Assembly: GCA_022827835.1 (NCBI GenBank)
Contig: JAJEIO010000049.1
Coordinates: forward strand, 124,001-188,000
DNA length: 64,000 nucleotides
Reading direction: 5' to 3'
Source of the DNA: Candidatus Latescibacterota bacterium
GTDB lineage: Bacteria; Latescibacterota; UBA2968; UBA8231
Shown here: piece by piece, positions 8,139 through 18,417 of the stretch
How the letters are laid out: the number at the start of each line of letters is the position of its first letter
Position numbering within the stretch: the first letter of the stretch is position 1
The notes under the pieces: model-generated
What the model saw: the letters and a program-made list of their open reading frames with translations, nothing else
What the model was told of the DNA's origin: nothing
Database searches by the model: none
Program-made: the position numbers and the translations under genes

Positions 8139-10937
8139 CTAACCAGATTGCCGCCGCTGATGCAGCACCACTTCGCGGCTGCGGCCTAGTGCTTGTTCGA
8201 CGATTTCTCGTTGCTCGGTTTCGTGGAGGTGCCCGGAGCCGGTGGCCGGACTGGCCGCTTCGTCGCGGCCGACGTAGTTCAGCGCGCAGTGTGCAGGCAG
8301 CAGTTCGTCCAAGAGGGGTTGGACGAAGCTCCAAGCGCCCATGTTCTGCGACTCTTCTTGCACCCAGTAGAACTGCTTAGCTGCGGGATAGCGATCAAAC
8401 GCAGCTTGGAGTTCGGCGGTCGGAAACGGATAGAGTTCCTCGACGCGCAGCAGCGCTACTTCGTCGCTGCCGTTTTGCTCGCCGCGGGCAGCTATCAAGT
8501 CGTAGTAGATCTTGCCGGTGCATAACACCACCCGGCTGACGGCGGCTGGATCGGCGACGTCGGCGTCGTCGATGACCCGCTGGAACGTCCCCTCGGAAAA
8601 CTCTGCTAACTCTGAGACGCATTGCTTGTGCCGCAGGAGGCTCTTGGGGGTCATCAGCACTAGCGGCTTGCGGAAGTTGCGGTGCATCTGCCGCCGCAAG
8701 ATGTGAAAGAGTTGCGCGGGCGTGGTCGGATAGGCCACCTGCATGTTGTTTTTGGCGCACGCTTGCAAGAAGCGCTCTAGCCGTGCGCTGGAGTGCTCTG
8801 GCCCCATGCCCTCGTACCCGTGCGGCAACAGCAGCACCAAGCCGCTCATTCGCTGCCACTTGGCTTCGCCGCTGGTGAGGAATTGATCGATGACCATCTG
8901 CGCGCCGTTGACGAAATCGCCGAACTGGGCCTCCCACAAGACCAAGCGTCTCGGGTCTGCCGAGCTGATCCCGTACTCAAAGCCGAGTACTGCTAGCTCC
9001 GACAGCATGGTGTTGATCACGACGAAGTCGGCTTGATCGCGTTCCAAGCACTGCAAGGGGACGTGCTCTGCACCTGTTTCCGTGTCGTGCCAGACGGCGT
9101 GGCGGTGGGCAAAGGTGCCGCGCTGGGTATCTTGGCCAGTCAGGCGCACTGCCACGCCCTCCCGCAGTAGTGAGCCGAAGGCCATCACCTCGCTGCAGCC
9201 CCAGTCAATGGGTGCTTGGCCAGCGGCCATGGCGCGGCGCGCTTCGACCATCCGCTGAATTGTGCGGTGCAGCGAGAAGCCCTCGGGGACTTGGGTCGCC
9301 CGCTCGACGATCCGCTGCAGGATTTTGGCATCGACGGCCGTTTGGGCGCTCCAGTCATCGGGTGCCCAAGTCAGGCCCTGCCAGACGCCCCCGAAGGACG
9401 AAATTTGGGGCTGGACTTGCAGGCGGCGGGCGATTTGCTGGGCTTCTTCGAGCCGCGTGCGGATCCGCGCGCGAATATCGTCGGCTTCCTCTTGGGAGAT
9501 TTTATTTTGGGCAATGAGCTGGAAGGAATAAAGATGGAGGATCGTCGGATGCTCGGCGATCTTCTTGTACATCAGCGGCTGGGTCAGGGTCGGGTCGTCG
9601 GCCTCGTTGTGGCCGTGGCGGCGATAACACCACAAATCGATAAACACATCCACTTTGAAACGGTGCCTGAATTCCATCGCCACCCGCGCTGCTTGTACTA
9701 CGGCTTCGGGGTCGTCGGCGTTGACGTGAAAGACCGGTGCCTGAATCTCCTTGGCTATGTCGGTCGGATAGGGGGTAAAGCGCGTTTCGTCGGCTTGGGC
9801 GGTGTAGCCGAGCTGGTTGTTGATGATGATGTGGACGGAGCCGCCGGTGCGGTAGCCGGGCAGTTCGGAGAGATTGAGAGTCTCAGAGACGATGCCTTGG
9901 CCGGTAAAGGCGGCCTCACCGTGGATGAGTACTGGGACCACCCGCTCCCCTTTGTCGTCGTGCAAGTAGGCTTGCTTGGCATAGACGATGCCCTCGATGA
10001 CCGGATCAACCAGCTCTAGGTGACTAGGATTAAAACTGAGCGAGAGATGGACTTTGCGGCCCTCCTCGGTGACGTGGTCATGGGAATAGCCCTTGTGGTA
10101 TTTGACGTCGCCCTCGTCGTCGTCGCGGTCGGTGCGGTCGGCACCCTCGAACTCGGCGAGGATTTCCTCGTAGGGCTTGTGCAGAAGGTGTGCCAGTACG
10201 TTGAGCCGGCCGCGATGGGCCATGCCGATGACCATCTCTTCAACGCCTAACTTGGAGCCGGTGCTGACCAGTTCGTCCAAGAGCGGCACCATGGACTCGG
10301 CCCCTTCGAGCGAGAAGCGCTTTTGCCCGACGTAGCGCGTGTGCAAAAACTGCTCAAACTCCTCGGCGGCGATCAGGCGTGCCAGCACCCGCCGCGTCTC
10401 GTCTTCAGACAAGTTGGGATTGTTGAGGCAAGGCTCGACCCGCTCTTGCAGCCAGTCGCGTTGCTCCTTGTCCGGGATGTCCATGTATTCGACGCCAATG
10501 GAGCGGCAATACGTGGTTTTTATTTTGCTCAACAGCCCCTTTAGCGTCCCGTCCGTGCGCCCGAGGAAGCCGCCGTTGCCCACGGTCTTGTCAAGGTCTT
10601 CTTCGGCGAGGCCAAATTCTATCAGATCCAACAGCGGCAGGCTTCGGCGGTTGTACCCCAGTGGGTCGAGCCGAGCGACGAAGTGGCCCATTTGCCGATA
10701 GGTCTGCACGAGGGCTTGGACGCCTTCGAGGACCAAAAGGCCCTCAGTGGCTTCTTCTATGGACTGCTGCTGCGAGGCTTCTACTGGTGCGCTGGCGGTC
10801 GCGGAGCGCTCGAAGCCAAATTCAAAGCCGCGGAAGAAGTGTTGCCACTCTTCTGGGATCGCGCTGGGATCGCGCTGATATTGCTCGTAGAGAGCCTCGA
10901 TGTACTCGGCGTTTTCACTGTGCGTAGCAAATGACAT
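8139..10937 (-). CDS. sucA: 2-oxoglutarate dehydrogenase E1 component
   Basis: Thiamine-diphosphate-dependent E1 subunit decarboxylating 2-oxoglutarate and succinylating the E2 lipoyl group in the TCA cycle. The 932-residue length is typical of OdhA/SucA. Landmarks are [49 protein letters not shown], the diphosphate-binding [11 protein letters not shown] to [12 protein letters not shown], and the C-terminal RVEELYPFP. The track start is 10955, but ATG 10937 is chosen. GGAGG lies 5 bases upstream of it, and [20 protein letters not shown] matches the family N-terminus. It is the first gene of sucA-sucB-lpdA, with an 11-base gap to sucB. It is divergent from purL, with about 150 bases of shared upstream DNA. 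Confidence 0.96.
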   Translation of the reverse strand: MSFATHSENAEYIEALYEQYQRDPSAIPEEWQHFFRGFEFGFERSATASAPVEASQQQSIEEATEGLLVLEGVQALVQTYRQMGHFVARLDPLGYNRRSLPLLDLIEFGLAEEDLDKTVGNGGFLGRTDGTLKGLLSKIKTTYCRSIGVEYMDIPDKEQRDWLQERVEPCLNNPNLSEDETRRVLARLIAAEEFEQFLHTRYVGQKRFSLEGAESMVPLLDELVSTGSKLGVEEMVIGMAHRGRLNVLAHLLHKPYEEILAEFEGADRTDRDDDEGDVKYHKGYSHDHVTEEGRKVHLSLSFNPSHLELVDPVIEGIVYAKQAYLHDDKGERVVPVLIHGEAAFTGQGIVSETLNLSELPGYRTGGSVHIIINNQLGYTAQADETRFTPYPTDIAKEIQAPVFHVNADDPEAVVQAARVAMEFRHRFKVDVFIDLWCYRRHGHNEADDPTLTQPLMYKKIAEHPTILHLYSFQLIAQNKISQEEADDIRARIRTRLEEAQQIARRLQVQPQISSFGGVWQGLTWAPDDWSAQTAVDAKILQRIVERATQVPEGFSLHRTIQRMVEARRAMAAGQAPIDWGCSEVMAFGSLLREGVAVRLTGQDTQRGTFAHRHAVWHDTETGAEHVPLQCLERDQADFVVINTMLSELAVLGFEYGISSADPRRLVLWEAQFGDFVNGAQMVIDQFLTSGEAKWQRMSGLVLLLPHGYEGMGPEHSSARLERFLQACAKNNMQVAYPTTPAQLFHILRRQMHRNFRKPLVLMTPKSLLRHKQCVSELAEFSEGTFQRVIDDADVADPAAVSRVVLCTGKIYYDLIAARGEQNGSDEVALLRVEELYPFPTAELQAAFDRYPAAKQFYWVQEESQNMGAWSFVQPLLDELLPAHCALNYVGRDEAASPATGSGHLHETEQREIVEQALGRSREVVLHQRRQSG

Positions 10938-11085
10938 AGGAACCTCCAGTTCCATAGACTAGATTCTGAAAATAGACATTATATACACAGGTGCAAAAAT
11001 AAGCTCGGCGGGCCGCCGCAATCCTTGAGGGTTTTCACGGCAGCACCTACATTTTATTGAACCTCTTCCCTTTAGAAAGTATCCC
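10938..11085. promoter_or_regulatory. divergent intergenic region between sucA and purL
   Basis: This 148-bp stretch is the only place for promoters of both the sucA operon and purL. It contains an AT-rich core around 10970-10990 (ATTATATACA). No -35/-10 pair with convincing spacing stands out on either strand, so only the location is certain. Confidence 0.4.
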
Positions 11086-14000
11086 ATGCTACTCGCCTTT
11101 GTCGGCCCCCCGGCCCTGTCGTCCCTTCGCCGCCGGTCGCTCCTAGCGCGCTGTCAGCGTTGTGCGCCCGAAGTTGAAGATCTGAGTGCCACGTACTTCT
11201 ATGCCGTGCAATGTGTGCGCGCCTTAGCTGACGACGAGCGGGCGCGGCTCATGCGCATCCTCGACGTGGACGCTACCCTGCCAGAGCGGGCGCACAACGA
11301 GGTGGCCATTGGCCCGCGACCGGGCACGACGTCGCCGTGGTCGAGCAAAGCCACCGACATCCTCAAAAACTGCGGCCTTGAATTCGTGCGTCGCGTCGAG
11401 CGCGGCACACTGTATGCCTTTGCCGCCGATACCGTGCCCAGCACAGTCTTGCCGCTGCTCTACGACCGCATGATCGAGGCCCCGCTCGACTTGTTAGATA
11501 CCCTCTTTCGCCGCGTGGAGCCCAAGCCACTGGTCCACATCCCGGTGCGGGCCGAGGGGCGGTGTGCGCTCGTGGATGCCAATCGCGAGATGGGCTTGGC
11601 TCTTTCGGACGAGGAGATTGACTACGCGCTGCACGCCTTTGCCGGCCGCGACCCGACCGATGTGGAGTTGATGATGTTTGCGGTGGTCAACTCCGAGCAC
11701 TGCCGCCACAAAATTTTCAACGCCGATTGGATCATCGACGGGCAGCACGAGGCGCGCTCGCTCTTCGCCATGATTCGCCACACGCACGCGGCTCATCCCG
11801 AAGGCACGGTTAAGGCGTATTCCGACAACGCCGGCGTGATCGAGGGATTTGATGTACCGGTCTTTGGTCCAGACGAGGATTTTCGCTATGGCTATCGCCA
11901 GCGGCAGACCCACGTCTTGATCAAGGTCGAGACCCACAATCATCCTACGGCCATCGCGCCCTATCCCGGAGCCTCTACGGGAGTCGGGGGAGAGATCCGC
12001 GACGAGGGGGCGGCTGGCATGGGTGGCTGGTCGCAGGCGGGCCTGTCCGCCTTTTTTACCTCGCATCTGCGCCTGCCCGAGTTTGCCCAGCCGTGGGAAA
12101 AAGAGCGCGCTGCTTTCCCGGACCGCTTGGCAACCCCACTCGCCATTATGACCGAAGGGCCAATCGGCGGCGCGGCCTTTGGCAATGAATTCGGCCGGCC
12201 CAACATTCTCGGGATGTTCCGCACCCTAGAAGACGACAGCACTGGGGTGTGGCGCGGCTACCACAAGCCGATTATGGTCGCCGGTGGCGTCGGTCTCATC
12301 GACGCTGCGCACGTGGAGAAGAAAACTCCGACTGAGGGCGATTGCGTCATTCAGCTCGGGGGGCCGGCCATGCTCATCGGCCTCGGCGGGGGCGCGGCCT
12401 CTAGCATGGACACGGGTGCCAACAGTGAAGACCTCGACTTTGCTTCGGTGCAGCGCGACAACCCCGAGATGCAGCGCCGCTGCCAAGAGCTAATCAGCCG
12501 CTGCATCTCACTCGGTGCGGAAAATCCCATCATCAGCATCCACGATGTGGGGGCCGGTGGTTTGTCCAACGCCTGTCCGGAGTTGGTGGCAGACGTGGGT
12601 GCGCACTTTGACTTGCGTGCCATTCACAACGACGACCCGGGCATGAGTCCGATGCAGATTTGGAGCAATGAGGCGCAAGAGCGCTACGTGCTGGTGGTGG
12701 GCCGCGCCGATTTGAATCGCTTTGCCGAGTTGGCCGCGCGCGAGCGCTGCCTGTTTGCGGTCATCGGCGAGATCACTGGCGATGGCACGCTGTCGCTCGA
12801 CGACGCGCTACTGGGCGGCAAGCCCATCGACGACCTCGACCTAGCGGTGATTTTGGGCAAGCCGCCCAAGATGCTGCGCCGGGCGACGCGCAGCCAACCC
12901 GTGCAGCAGTGCCTCGACTTAGGGGAGCCTTCGATAGCCGAGGCCGCCGAGCGCGTGCTCCGCTTTCCGGCCGTAGCGGCCAAGACCTTCCTCATCACCA
13001 TTGCCGACCGCACGGTCACCGGCTTGGTGGCCCGCGATCAGATGGTTGGTCCCTATCAGGTGTCGGTCGCGGATTTAGCTCTGACTTGTCACTCCTTTCA
13101 GGGGTACACGGGGTCGGCCATGGCCATGGGCGAGCGCACGCCGCTCGCTTTGGTGGATGCGCCGGCGTCCGGGCGTATGGCTATTGCCGAGGCCGTTACC
13201 AACATTGCCGCGGCGCACATTGGCTCGATTCACCGCATCAAGCTGTCGGGGAACTGGATGTGCGCCTGCGGCGAAGAGGGCGAAGACGCGGCTCTGTACG
13301 ACACAGTGCGCGCAGTGGGGTTGGAGTTTTGTCCGGCGGTGGGGGTGTCGATCCCGGTGGGGAAAGACTCGTTATCCATGCGGGCGGTGTGGGAAGACGC
13401 CGAGGGCGCGGCGCACAAGGTAGTCGCTCCTTTGAGCTTGGTCGTCTCGGCCTTTGCACCAGTAGAAGACGTGCGCCGCCACGCCACGCCCGATCTAAAG
13501 CGAGGTGGTGACACCCGGCTGTTGCTCGTGGATTTGGGCCGCAGACGAAACCGCCTCGGCGGCTCCTGTCTAGCCCAAGTGTACAACCAAATCGGCAGCG
13601 AGGCCCCAGACGTAGATGCAGGCGATGTGCGCGGTTTGTACGAGGCCGTGCAGAACTTGCTCGACCAAGATCTCGTACTCGCGTATCACGACCGCTCCGA
13701 TGGCGGCCTTTTCACTGCGGTAGCCGAGATGGCGTTTGCTGGTCGCTGCGGCGTGGAGTTGGAAGTTGGCGTGTTGGGCCGCGACCCGCTCGCCGCGCTT
13801 TTTTGCGAGGAAGTGGGCGCTGTGATCCAATACCGCGCCGAAGATGAGGAAGCCGTGTACAAGGTCTTTGAGGACCAGGGCATCGCCGATTTGGTGCACG
13901 ACGTGGGCCAGCCCGTTGACGACTTACACCTGCGCGTTCGCAGTGGCGATGATCTCGTCTATGACGTCCCACTGCTCGACCTCCACGCGACGTGGGCTGA

Positions 14001-14922
14001 GCTGACGTATCGGATGCAGGCCCACCGCGACGACCCGGACTGCGCCCGCGAGGAGTACGAAGCTCTTGCCGATGGCCAAGACCCAGGCCTGAATTTTCAC
14101 TTGGCGCACGAAGCTGCTCCGACCATAGGAGGGAAAGCGCGTCCCCGCGTGGCGATACTGCGCGAGCAGGGTATCAACGGCCAAGTGGAAATGGCCGCGG
14201 CTTTTGACGCTGCCGCTTGCGAGGCGGTTGACGTGACTATGACCGACCTGTTGGAAGGCCGCGTCGAATTGAGTTCGTTTCACGGGCTAGCTGCTTGCGG
14301 CGGCTTTAGCTACGGCGATGTGCTCGGAGCCGGGGCTGGTTGGGCGCGTTCGATCCTCTTCCACGACCGCTTGCGCGACCAATTCGCCGCCTTTTTCAAG
14401 CGACCGGATACCTTTTCCCTAGGGGTGTGCAATGGCTGCCAAATGCTGTCGCACCTCAAGGAGTTGATTCCGGGCGCAGCCGCCTGGCCGCAATTTGTGC
14501 GCAATCGCTCCGAGCAGTTTGAGGCGCGGGTTGCCACTGTAGAGGTACTGGAGAACTGCTCGGTGCTTTTACGCGGCATGGAAGGGTCGCGTCTGCCCAT
14601 TGCGGTGGCACACGGCGAGGGCCGCGTCCAATTCGGCGATGAGCGGGCACTGGGACGAGCGCAAATAGAAAATCAGCTCTGCTTGCGCTACGTGGATAAC
14701 TACGGCGATCCGGCCGATCGCTATCCGTCCAATCCCAACGGCTCGCCCGCAGGACTGACCGCTTTCACTAGCGCCGATGGCCGTGCCACCATTATGATGC
14801 CGCACCCAGAGCGCGTCTTCCGCAATGTCCAGCTTTCCTGGCGTCCGGCGGAGTGGACGAGCGAAGAGGGGCCGTGGCTCAAGCTATTTCAGAACGCCCG
14901 CGATTTTGCCGACCAAAGCTAG
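11086..14922 (+). CDS. purL: phosphoribosylformylglycinamidine synthase, single-chain
   Basis: Fourth step of purine synthesis: the ATP- and glutamine-dependent conversion of FGAR to FGAM. At 1278 residues this is the long fused form known from Gammaproteobacteria and eukaryotes, not the split PurS/PurL/PurQ set. Visible parts are an N-terminal PurS-like region, the linker plus the signature [15 protein letters not shown], two AIRS-like ATP domains ([58 protein letters not shown]) and a C-terminal class I glutaminase with GVCNGCQM (nucleophile Cys near residue 1115) and PHPERVF. The start is ATG 11086 with only a weak upstream ribosome site, but no better alternative is in frame. Confidence 0.97.
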   Translation: MLLAFVGPPALSSLRRRSLLARCQRCAPEVEDLSATYFYAVQCVRALADDERARLMRILDVDATLPERAHNEVAIGPRPGTTSPWSSKATDILKNCGLEFVRRVERGTLYAFAADTVPSTVLPLLYDRMIEAPLDLLDTLFRRVEPKPLVHIPVRAEGRCALVDANREMGLALSDEEIDYALHAFAGRDPTDVELMMFAVVNSEHCRHKIFNADWIIDGQHEARSLFAMIRHTHAAHPEGTVKAYSDNAGVIEGFDVPVFGPDEDFRYGYRQRQTHVLIKVETHNHPTAIAPYPGASTGVGGEIRDEGAAGMGGWSQAGLSAFFTSHLRLPEFAQPWEKERAAFPDRLATPLAIMTEGPIGGAAFGNEFGRPNILGMFRTLEDDSTGVWRGYHKPIMVAGGVGLIDAAHVEKKTPTEGDCVIQLGGPAMLIGLGGGAASSMDTGANSEDLDFASVQRDNPEMQRRCQELISRCISLGAENPIISIHDVGAGGLSNACPELVADVGAHFDLRAIHNDDPGMSPMQIWSNEAQERYVLVVGRADLNRFAELAARERCLFAVIGEITGDGTLSLDDALLGGKPIDDLDLAVILGKPPKMLRRATRSQPVQQCLDLGEPSIAEAAERVLRFPAVAAKTFLITIADRTVTGLVARDQMVGPYQVSVADLALTCHSFQGYTGSAMAMGERTPLALVDAPASGRMAIAEAVTNIAAAHIGSIHRIKLSGNWMCACGEEGEDAALYDTVRAVGLEFCPAVGVSIPVGKDSLSMRAVWEDAEGAAHKVVAPLSLVVSAFAPVEDVRRHATPDLKRGGDTRLLLVDLGRRRNRLGGSCLAQVYNQIGSEAPDVDAGDVRGLYEAVQNLLDQDLVLAYHDRSDGGLFTAVAEMAFAGRCGVELEVGVLGRDPLAALFCEEVGAVIQYRAEDEEAVYKVFEDQGIADLVHDVGQPVDDLHLRVRSGDDLVYDVPLLDLHATWAELTYRMQAHRDDPDCAREEYEALADGQDPGLNFHLAHEAAPTIGGKARPRVAILREQGINGQVEMAAAFDAAACEAVDVTMTDLLEGRVELSSFHGLAACGGFSYGDVLGAGAGWARSILFHDRLRDQFAAFFKRPDTFSLGVCNGCQMLSHLKELIPGAAAWPQFVRNRSEQFEARVATVEVLENCSVLLRGMEGSRLPIAVAHGEGRVQFGDERALGRAQIENQLCLRYVDNYGDPADRYPSNPNGSPAGLTAFTSADGRATIMMPHPERVFRNVQLSWRPAEWTSEEGPWLKLFQNARDFADQS

Positions 14923-14988
14923 GTTGACGCCTTTCCTGCACACGGCCAAACTATAGCCCTTTCACATCACTCCAAGCTAGGAGCATCC

Positions 14989-15972
14989 ATGACCTCACCC
15001 ATCCGCTGGGGCATCCTCGGCCCGGGTAGCATTGCCCACAAATTTGCCGTCGGCCTCCAGGCCATTTCCGAAGGGGAGTTGGTTGCCGTTGGTTCGCGCG
15101 ATCGGCAGCGCGCCGACGCCTTTGCCGACCAGTACGGTGCCCCCAACCGCCACGCCTCGTACGAAGCCCTCAGTGCCGATCCCGACATCGACGCGGTGTA
15201 CGTGGCGACCCCTCATCCTTTCCACAAAGACAATTCGATCCTCTGTCTCGAAGCTGGCAAGGCCGTGCTCTGCGAGAAGCCCTTTACCATCAACGCGGCC
15301 GAAGCCGAAGCCGTCGTCGCCTGTGCCCGCGCCAATGGCGTCTTTCTGATGGAGGCCATGTGGTCTCGCTACCTGCCCATTATGGTGCAGGTGCGCCAGT
15401 GGCTCGACGCTGGGGCCATTGGTGAGCCGCTCATAGTCAGTGCTGACTTTGGTTTCCGCGCGGGCGTCAATCCCGATGGTCGGCTTTTTAACCTCGCTTT
15501 GGGCGGCGGTGCCCTGCTCGACATTGGCATTTACGTCGTCTCCTTTGCGGCGATGGTGCTTGGCTCGCAACCAGCGCAGATCGCTGCGGCCGCACACCTC
15601 GGCGAGACAGGCGTTGACGAGCAAACCGGCATCGTGCTTCGCTATAGCGGTGGTGCCATCGCCAACCTCTCTTGTGCCATCCGCGCTTCGACCTCGCACG
15701 AAGCGCGCATCGTCGGCAGCGAGGGGACGATTGTCATTGATCCGTCGTGGTGGAAAGGCGAAAGCGCCACGCTCAAAGCCGAGGGGCGCGAAGAGCGCAT
15801 CGAATTGCCCTTGGCGGGCAATGGCTACAACTACGAGGCGCAAGAAGTCGCCCGCTGTCTCGGCGAAGGTCTGACGGAGAGCGCGGTTATGCCGCTCGAC
15901 GAAACTGTGGCGCTGATGCGGATCCTCGACGAAATCCGCGCTCAGATCGGCCTAAAATACCCAATGGAATAG
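14989..15972 (+). CDS. Gfo/Idh/MocA-family oxidoreductase
   Basis: A 327-residue NAD(P)-dependent sugar or diol dehydrogenase. The Rossmann motif is GILGPGSIAHKFA at residues 9-21. The family catalytic motif CEKPFTINAAEAE has the conserved Lys, and GGGALLDIGIYVVSFA precedes the substrate-binding residues. Overall it resembles the dihydrodiol/xylose dehydrogenase branch. CTAGGAGCATCC provides a strong ribosome site. It leads a plus-strand set with an aldo-keto reductase and a sulfatase, separated by 14 and 1 bases, so it probably acts on sugars released by the sulfatase. The actual substrate cannot be read from the sequence. Confidence 0.9.
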   Translation: MTSPIRWGILGPGSIAHKFAVGLQAISEGELVAVGSRDRQRADAFADQYGAPNRHASYEALSADPDIDAVYVATPHPFHKDNSILCLEAGKAVLCEKPFTINAAEAEAVVACARANGVFLMEAMWSRYLPIMVQVRQWLDAGAIGEPLIVSADFGFRAGVNPDGRLFNLALGGGALLDIGIYVVSFAAMVLGSQPAQIAAAAHLGETGVDEQTGIVLRYSGGAIANLSCAIRASTSHEARIVGSEGTIVIDPSWWKGESATLKAEGREERIELPLAGNGYNYEAQEVARCLGEGLTESAVMPLDETVALMRILDEIRAQIGLKYPME

Positions 15973-15986
15973 AAAGGAACGCACTC

Positions 15987-16955
15987 GTGCAATACGGCAA
16001 CGTACAAGGCATCAAAAAAAAGATCTCGCGCATAGTTCAAGGCTCCATCATGCTCAATCGCAGCAACAAGGAAGAAGGCTTTGACCTGCTCGACGCCGCT
16101 TGGCAGGCTGGCATCACGACCTACGATTCGGCTCACGGTTACGGTGGCGGAGAAGTGGACCGCATGCTCGGGCTGTGGATGGAGGCAAGGGGCAACCGCG
16201 ATGAAATCGTCATCATCGGCAAGGGTGCGCATCTCAACCAGGACCGCAACCGCGTCACTCCGTACGACATCGCCTCGGACATGGCCGACTCGCTCGTGCG
16301 CCTGCGCTCCGACTATATCGACCTCTACCTGTTGCACCGCGACGATCCGGCGGTTCCGGTCGGCCCCATCGTCGAGGCGCTCAACGAGCATCATGCGGCC
16401 GGCCGCATCCACGCCTTTGGCGGCTCGAATTGGACGCCGGAGCGCTTGGCCGAGGCCAATGAATACGCGGACAAACGCGGGCTCGTGCCTTTTGCCGCCT
16501 CCAGTCCAAACTTCAGCTTGGCAGATCAGATCGCCGAGCCGTGGAAGGATTGTCTGTCGATTGCCGGGCCGGGCCAAGCTGCCGCCCGTGCGTGGTACGC
16601 GGAACACAACATGCCGCTTTTTACTTGGTCGAGCGTGGCCCGCGGCTTTTTCTCGGGCAAAGTCACCCGCGACAACGCCGAGCAAGTGCGCGACCAATTC
16701 GACGGCACTATGCCCAAATCGTACTACTGCGAAGAAAACTTCACACGGCTCGACCGCGCGTGGGTACTGGCTGAAGAAAAGGGGTTGTCAGTGCCGCAGA
16801 TCGCCTTGTCGTACGTGCTCAGCTACCCGCTCGACATCTATGCCTTGGTCGGCAGCATGAGCGGCGATGAGATCGCGGCGAACATTCAAACGCTCGACAA
16901 TCCGCTCAGTGAGGCGGAGATGGCGTGGCTGGATTTACGGAGTGAGGAGCGCTAA
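15987..16955 (+). CDS. aldo-keto reductase
   Basis: A 322-residue NADPH-type aldo-keto reductase of the (beta/alpha)8 barrel fold. The catalytic tetrad can be traced: Asp and Tyr in TTYDSAHGYGGGEVD, Lys in IIGKGAHL and His in LYLLHRDDP. SFGGSNW-like and LVGSMS segments mark the cofactor end. The track ORF starts at 15747, but the first 80 codons are a shadow of the preceding Gfo/Idh gene. GTG 15987 has AAAGGA 8 bases upstream and gives a normal family length. It lies between the oxidoreductase and sulfatase genes in a tight operon. It may be closest to the YdhF/oxidoreductase group, with substrate unknown. Confidence 0.9.
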   Translation: MQYGNVQGIKKKISRIVQGSIMLNRSNKEEGFDLLDAAWQAGITTYDSAHGYGGGEVDRMLGLWMEARGNRDEIVIIGKGAHLNQDRNRVTPYDIASDMADSLVRLRSDYIDLYLLHRDDPAVPVGPIVEALNEHHAAGRIHAFGGSNWTPERLAEANEYADKRGLVPFAASSPNFSLADQIAEPWKDCLSIAGPGQAAARAWYAEHNMPLFTWSSVARGFFSGKVTRDNAEQVRDQFDGTMPKSYYCEENFTRLDRAWVLAEEKGLSVPQIALSYVLSYPLDIYALVGSMSGDEIAANIQTLDNPLSEAEMAWLDLRSEER

Positions 16956-16956
16956 C

Positions 16957-18417
16957 ATGGCTAAGCAACCTAATGTTGTCGTCCTGATGTCCGACCAGCA
17001 GCGGCTCGACACGGTGAGCTGCTACGGACTGAACGAGGTGTGCCGGACGCCGCACATTGACGCCTTGGCTGCGCGCGGCGTGCGCTTTGACTCGGCGTTC
17101 ACGCCGACCGCGATCTGCTCGCCGGCCCGCGCTTCCTTTTACACGGGTCTTTACCCGCACAAGCACGGGGTTACGGCCAACGGCCTGTGTTTGCGCGAGG
17201 GCGTGCGCGGGTTGAACCACTATCTGGACGAGGTCGGCTATCGCTGCGGGTACGCCGGCAAGTGGCACGTGGATGAGCAGACCGGCCCGACGGGCTACGG
17301 ATTTGCGGGGCAGGACTTTATGGGCTACGCCTTTCCGGGGTCTGACCTGTTGCCCGGCTTGCAGTTCGGGGCTAAGCCGAGGGGACACAACCCGTATGCC
17401 GATTATCTCAAAGAGCGTGGCTTTGACCCGCCGCCGACGGTCTCGCACCGCTTTGTTGGGACCAATCCCTCGAATCAGGCGCAGGAGATGTTCGCATTGC
17501 ACGAGGGGCCGGTCGAGTCGTGCATTGAGTATTTCGTCGCCGAGGAAGCCAAGCGCGTGCTCGACGAAGTGGCTACTGGTGAGCAGCCCTTCTTTTTGTG
17601 GGCCAACTTTTGGGGACCGCACAGTCCGTCACTGGTGCCGGAGCCGTACTTTTCCATGTACGATCCAAAGGCCATTCCCGAACACCCCGGGTACGCCGAG
17701 ACCTTTGAGAAAAAGCCCTATCGCCAGCAGTTAATCGAGAAGCTGTGGGGGTTGGGCGACTACGGCTGGGCTGGGTTTCAGGAAATCGCCGCTCGCTACT
17801 TTGGGCATTGTACGCTCATCGACGACATGGTCGGCAGGGTAGTGGCTCACTTGGAACAACTGGGCGTCCTCGACAACACCATCATCGTCTATACTGCCGA
17901 TCACGGCGACTGTCTCGGCGCACACAAGCTGATCGAGAAAGGCGAATTCATGTACGACGAGATCTACCGCATCCCGCTCGTCATCGCCCATCCCGACTGC
18001 CAAGCTCCCGGCACGGCCTGCGACGAGTTCGTCTATTTGCACGAAATCATGCTCTCGTCGCTCGACGCTGCTGGTCTCGAAGTTCCCGCCGACCTCGACG
18101 GCCAGTCCTTTCTCCCGGCCATTGAGGGACGCCCGTTTGCGAACGGTCGCGAGGAAGTGTACTGCGTGTTCGACCGCCATTTTACGGTCGCCAACCAGCG
18201 CATGGTCCGCACCCGCACCCATCAGTTCACTTTTAATTCGGGCGATCCGGGCGAGTTGTACGATTTGCAACGCGATCCCTATCAACTCGACAATGTGTAT
18301 GGCGATCCGGCGTACGAGGCTGTGCGTCAAGACCTGCTGGGGCGGATGGGCCGCTACATGGAGGAATTGGGCGATCCGTTGCGCGGGTGGTTTGGGCGGA
18401 TTAAGGGCGCGTATTGA
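16957..18417 (+). CDS. formylglycine-type sulfatase
   Basis: A 486-residue alkaline-phosphatase-superfamily sulfatase hydrolysing sulfate esters. The N-terminal metal motif is LMSDQQRLD, the sulfatase signature CSPARASFYTG begins at Cys54 (the CxPxR type converted to formylglycine), and the second metal site is YTADHGDCLGAH. The C-terminus ends LRGWFGRIKGAY. The track start at 16867 is replaced by ATG 16957, with GAGGAG upstream and only one base after the reductase stop. No signal peptide is visible, so it looks cytoplasmic, which is unusual for polysaccharide sulfatases and suggests small imported sulfated sugars. No formylglycine-generating enzyme is in this window. It overlaps the convergent M20 gene by 17 bases. 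Confidence 0.92.
   Translation: MAKQPNVVVLMSDQQRLDTVSCYGLNEVCRTPHIDALAARGVRFDSAFTPTAICSPARASFYTGLYPHKHGVTANGLCLREGVRGLNHYLDEVGYRCGYAGKWHVDEQTGPTGYGFAGQDFMGYAFPGSDLLPGLQFGAKPRGHNPYADYLKERGFDPPPTVSHRFVGTNPSNQAQEMFALHEGPVESCIEYFVAEEAKRVLDEVATGEQPFFLWANFWGPHSPSLVPEPYFSMYDPKAIPEHPGYAETFEKKPYRQQLIEKLWGLGDYGWAGFQEIAARYFGHCTLIDDMVGRVVAHLEQLGVLDNTIIVYTADHGDCLGAHKLIEKGEFMYDEIYRIPLVIAHPDCQAPGTACDEFVYLHEIMLSSLDAAGLEVPADLDGQSFLPAIEGRPFANGREEVYCVFDRHFTVANQRMVRTRTHQFTFNSGDPGELYDLQRDPYQLDNVYGDPAYEAVRQDLLGRMGRYMEELGDPLRGWFGRIKGAY

Noticed and set aside
13712-14283. Several purL antisense ORFs
   Set aside because: Antisense to an intact purL with clear family motifs.
15747-15986. N-terminal extension of the aldo-keto reductase ORF in the track
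   Set aside because: This is out of frame with the preceding Gfo/Idh gene, and the sequence resembles no known domain. The GTG at 15987 with AAAGGA fits better.
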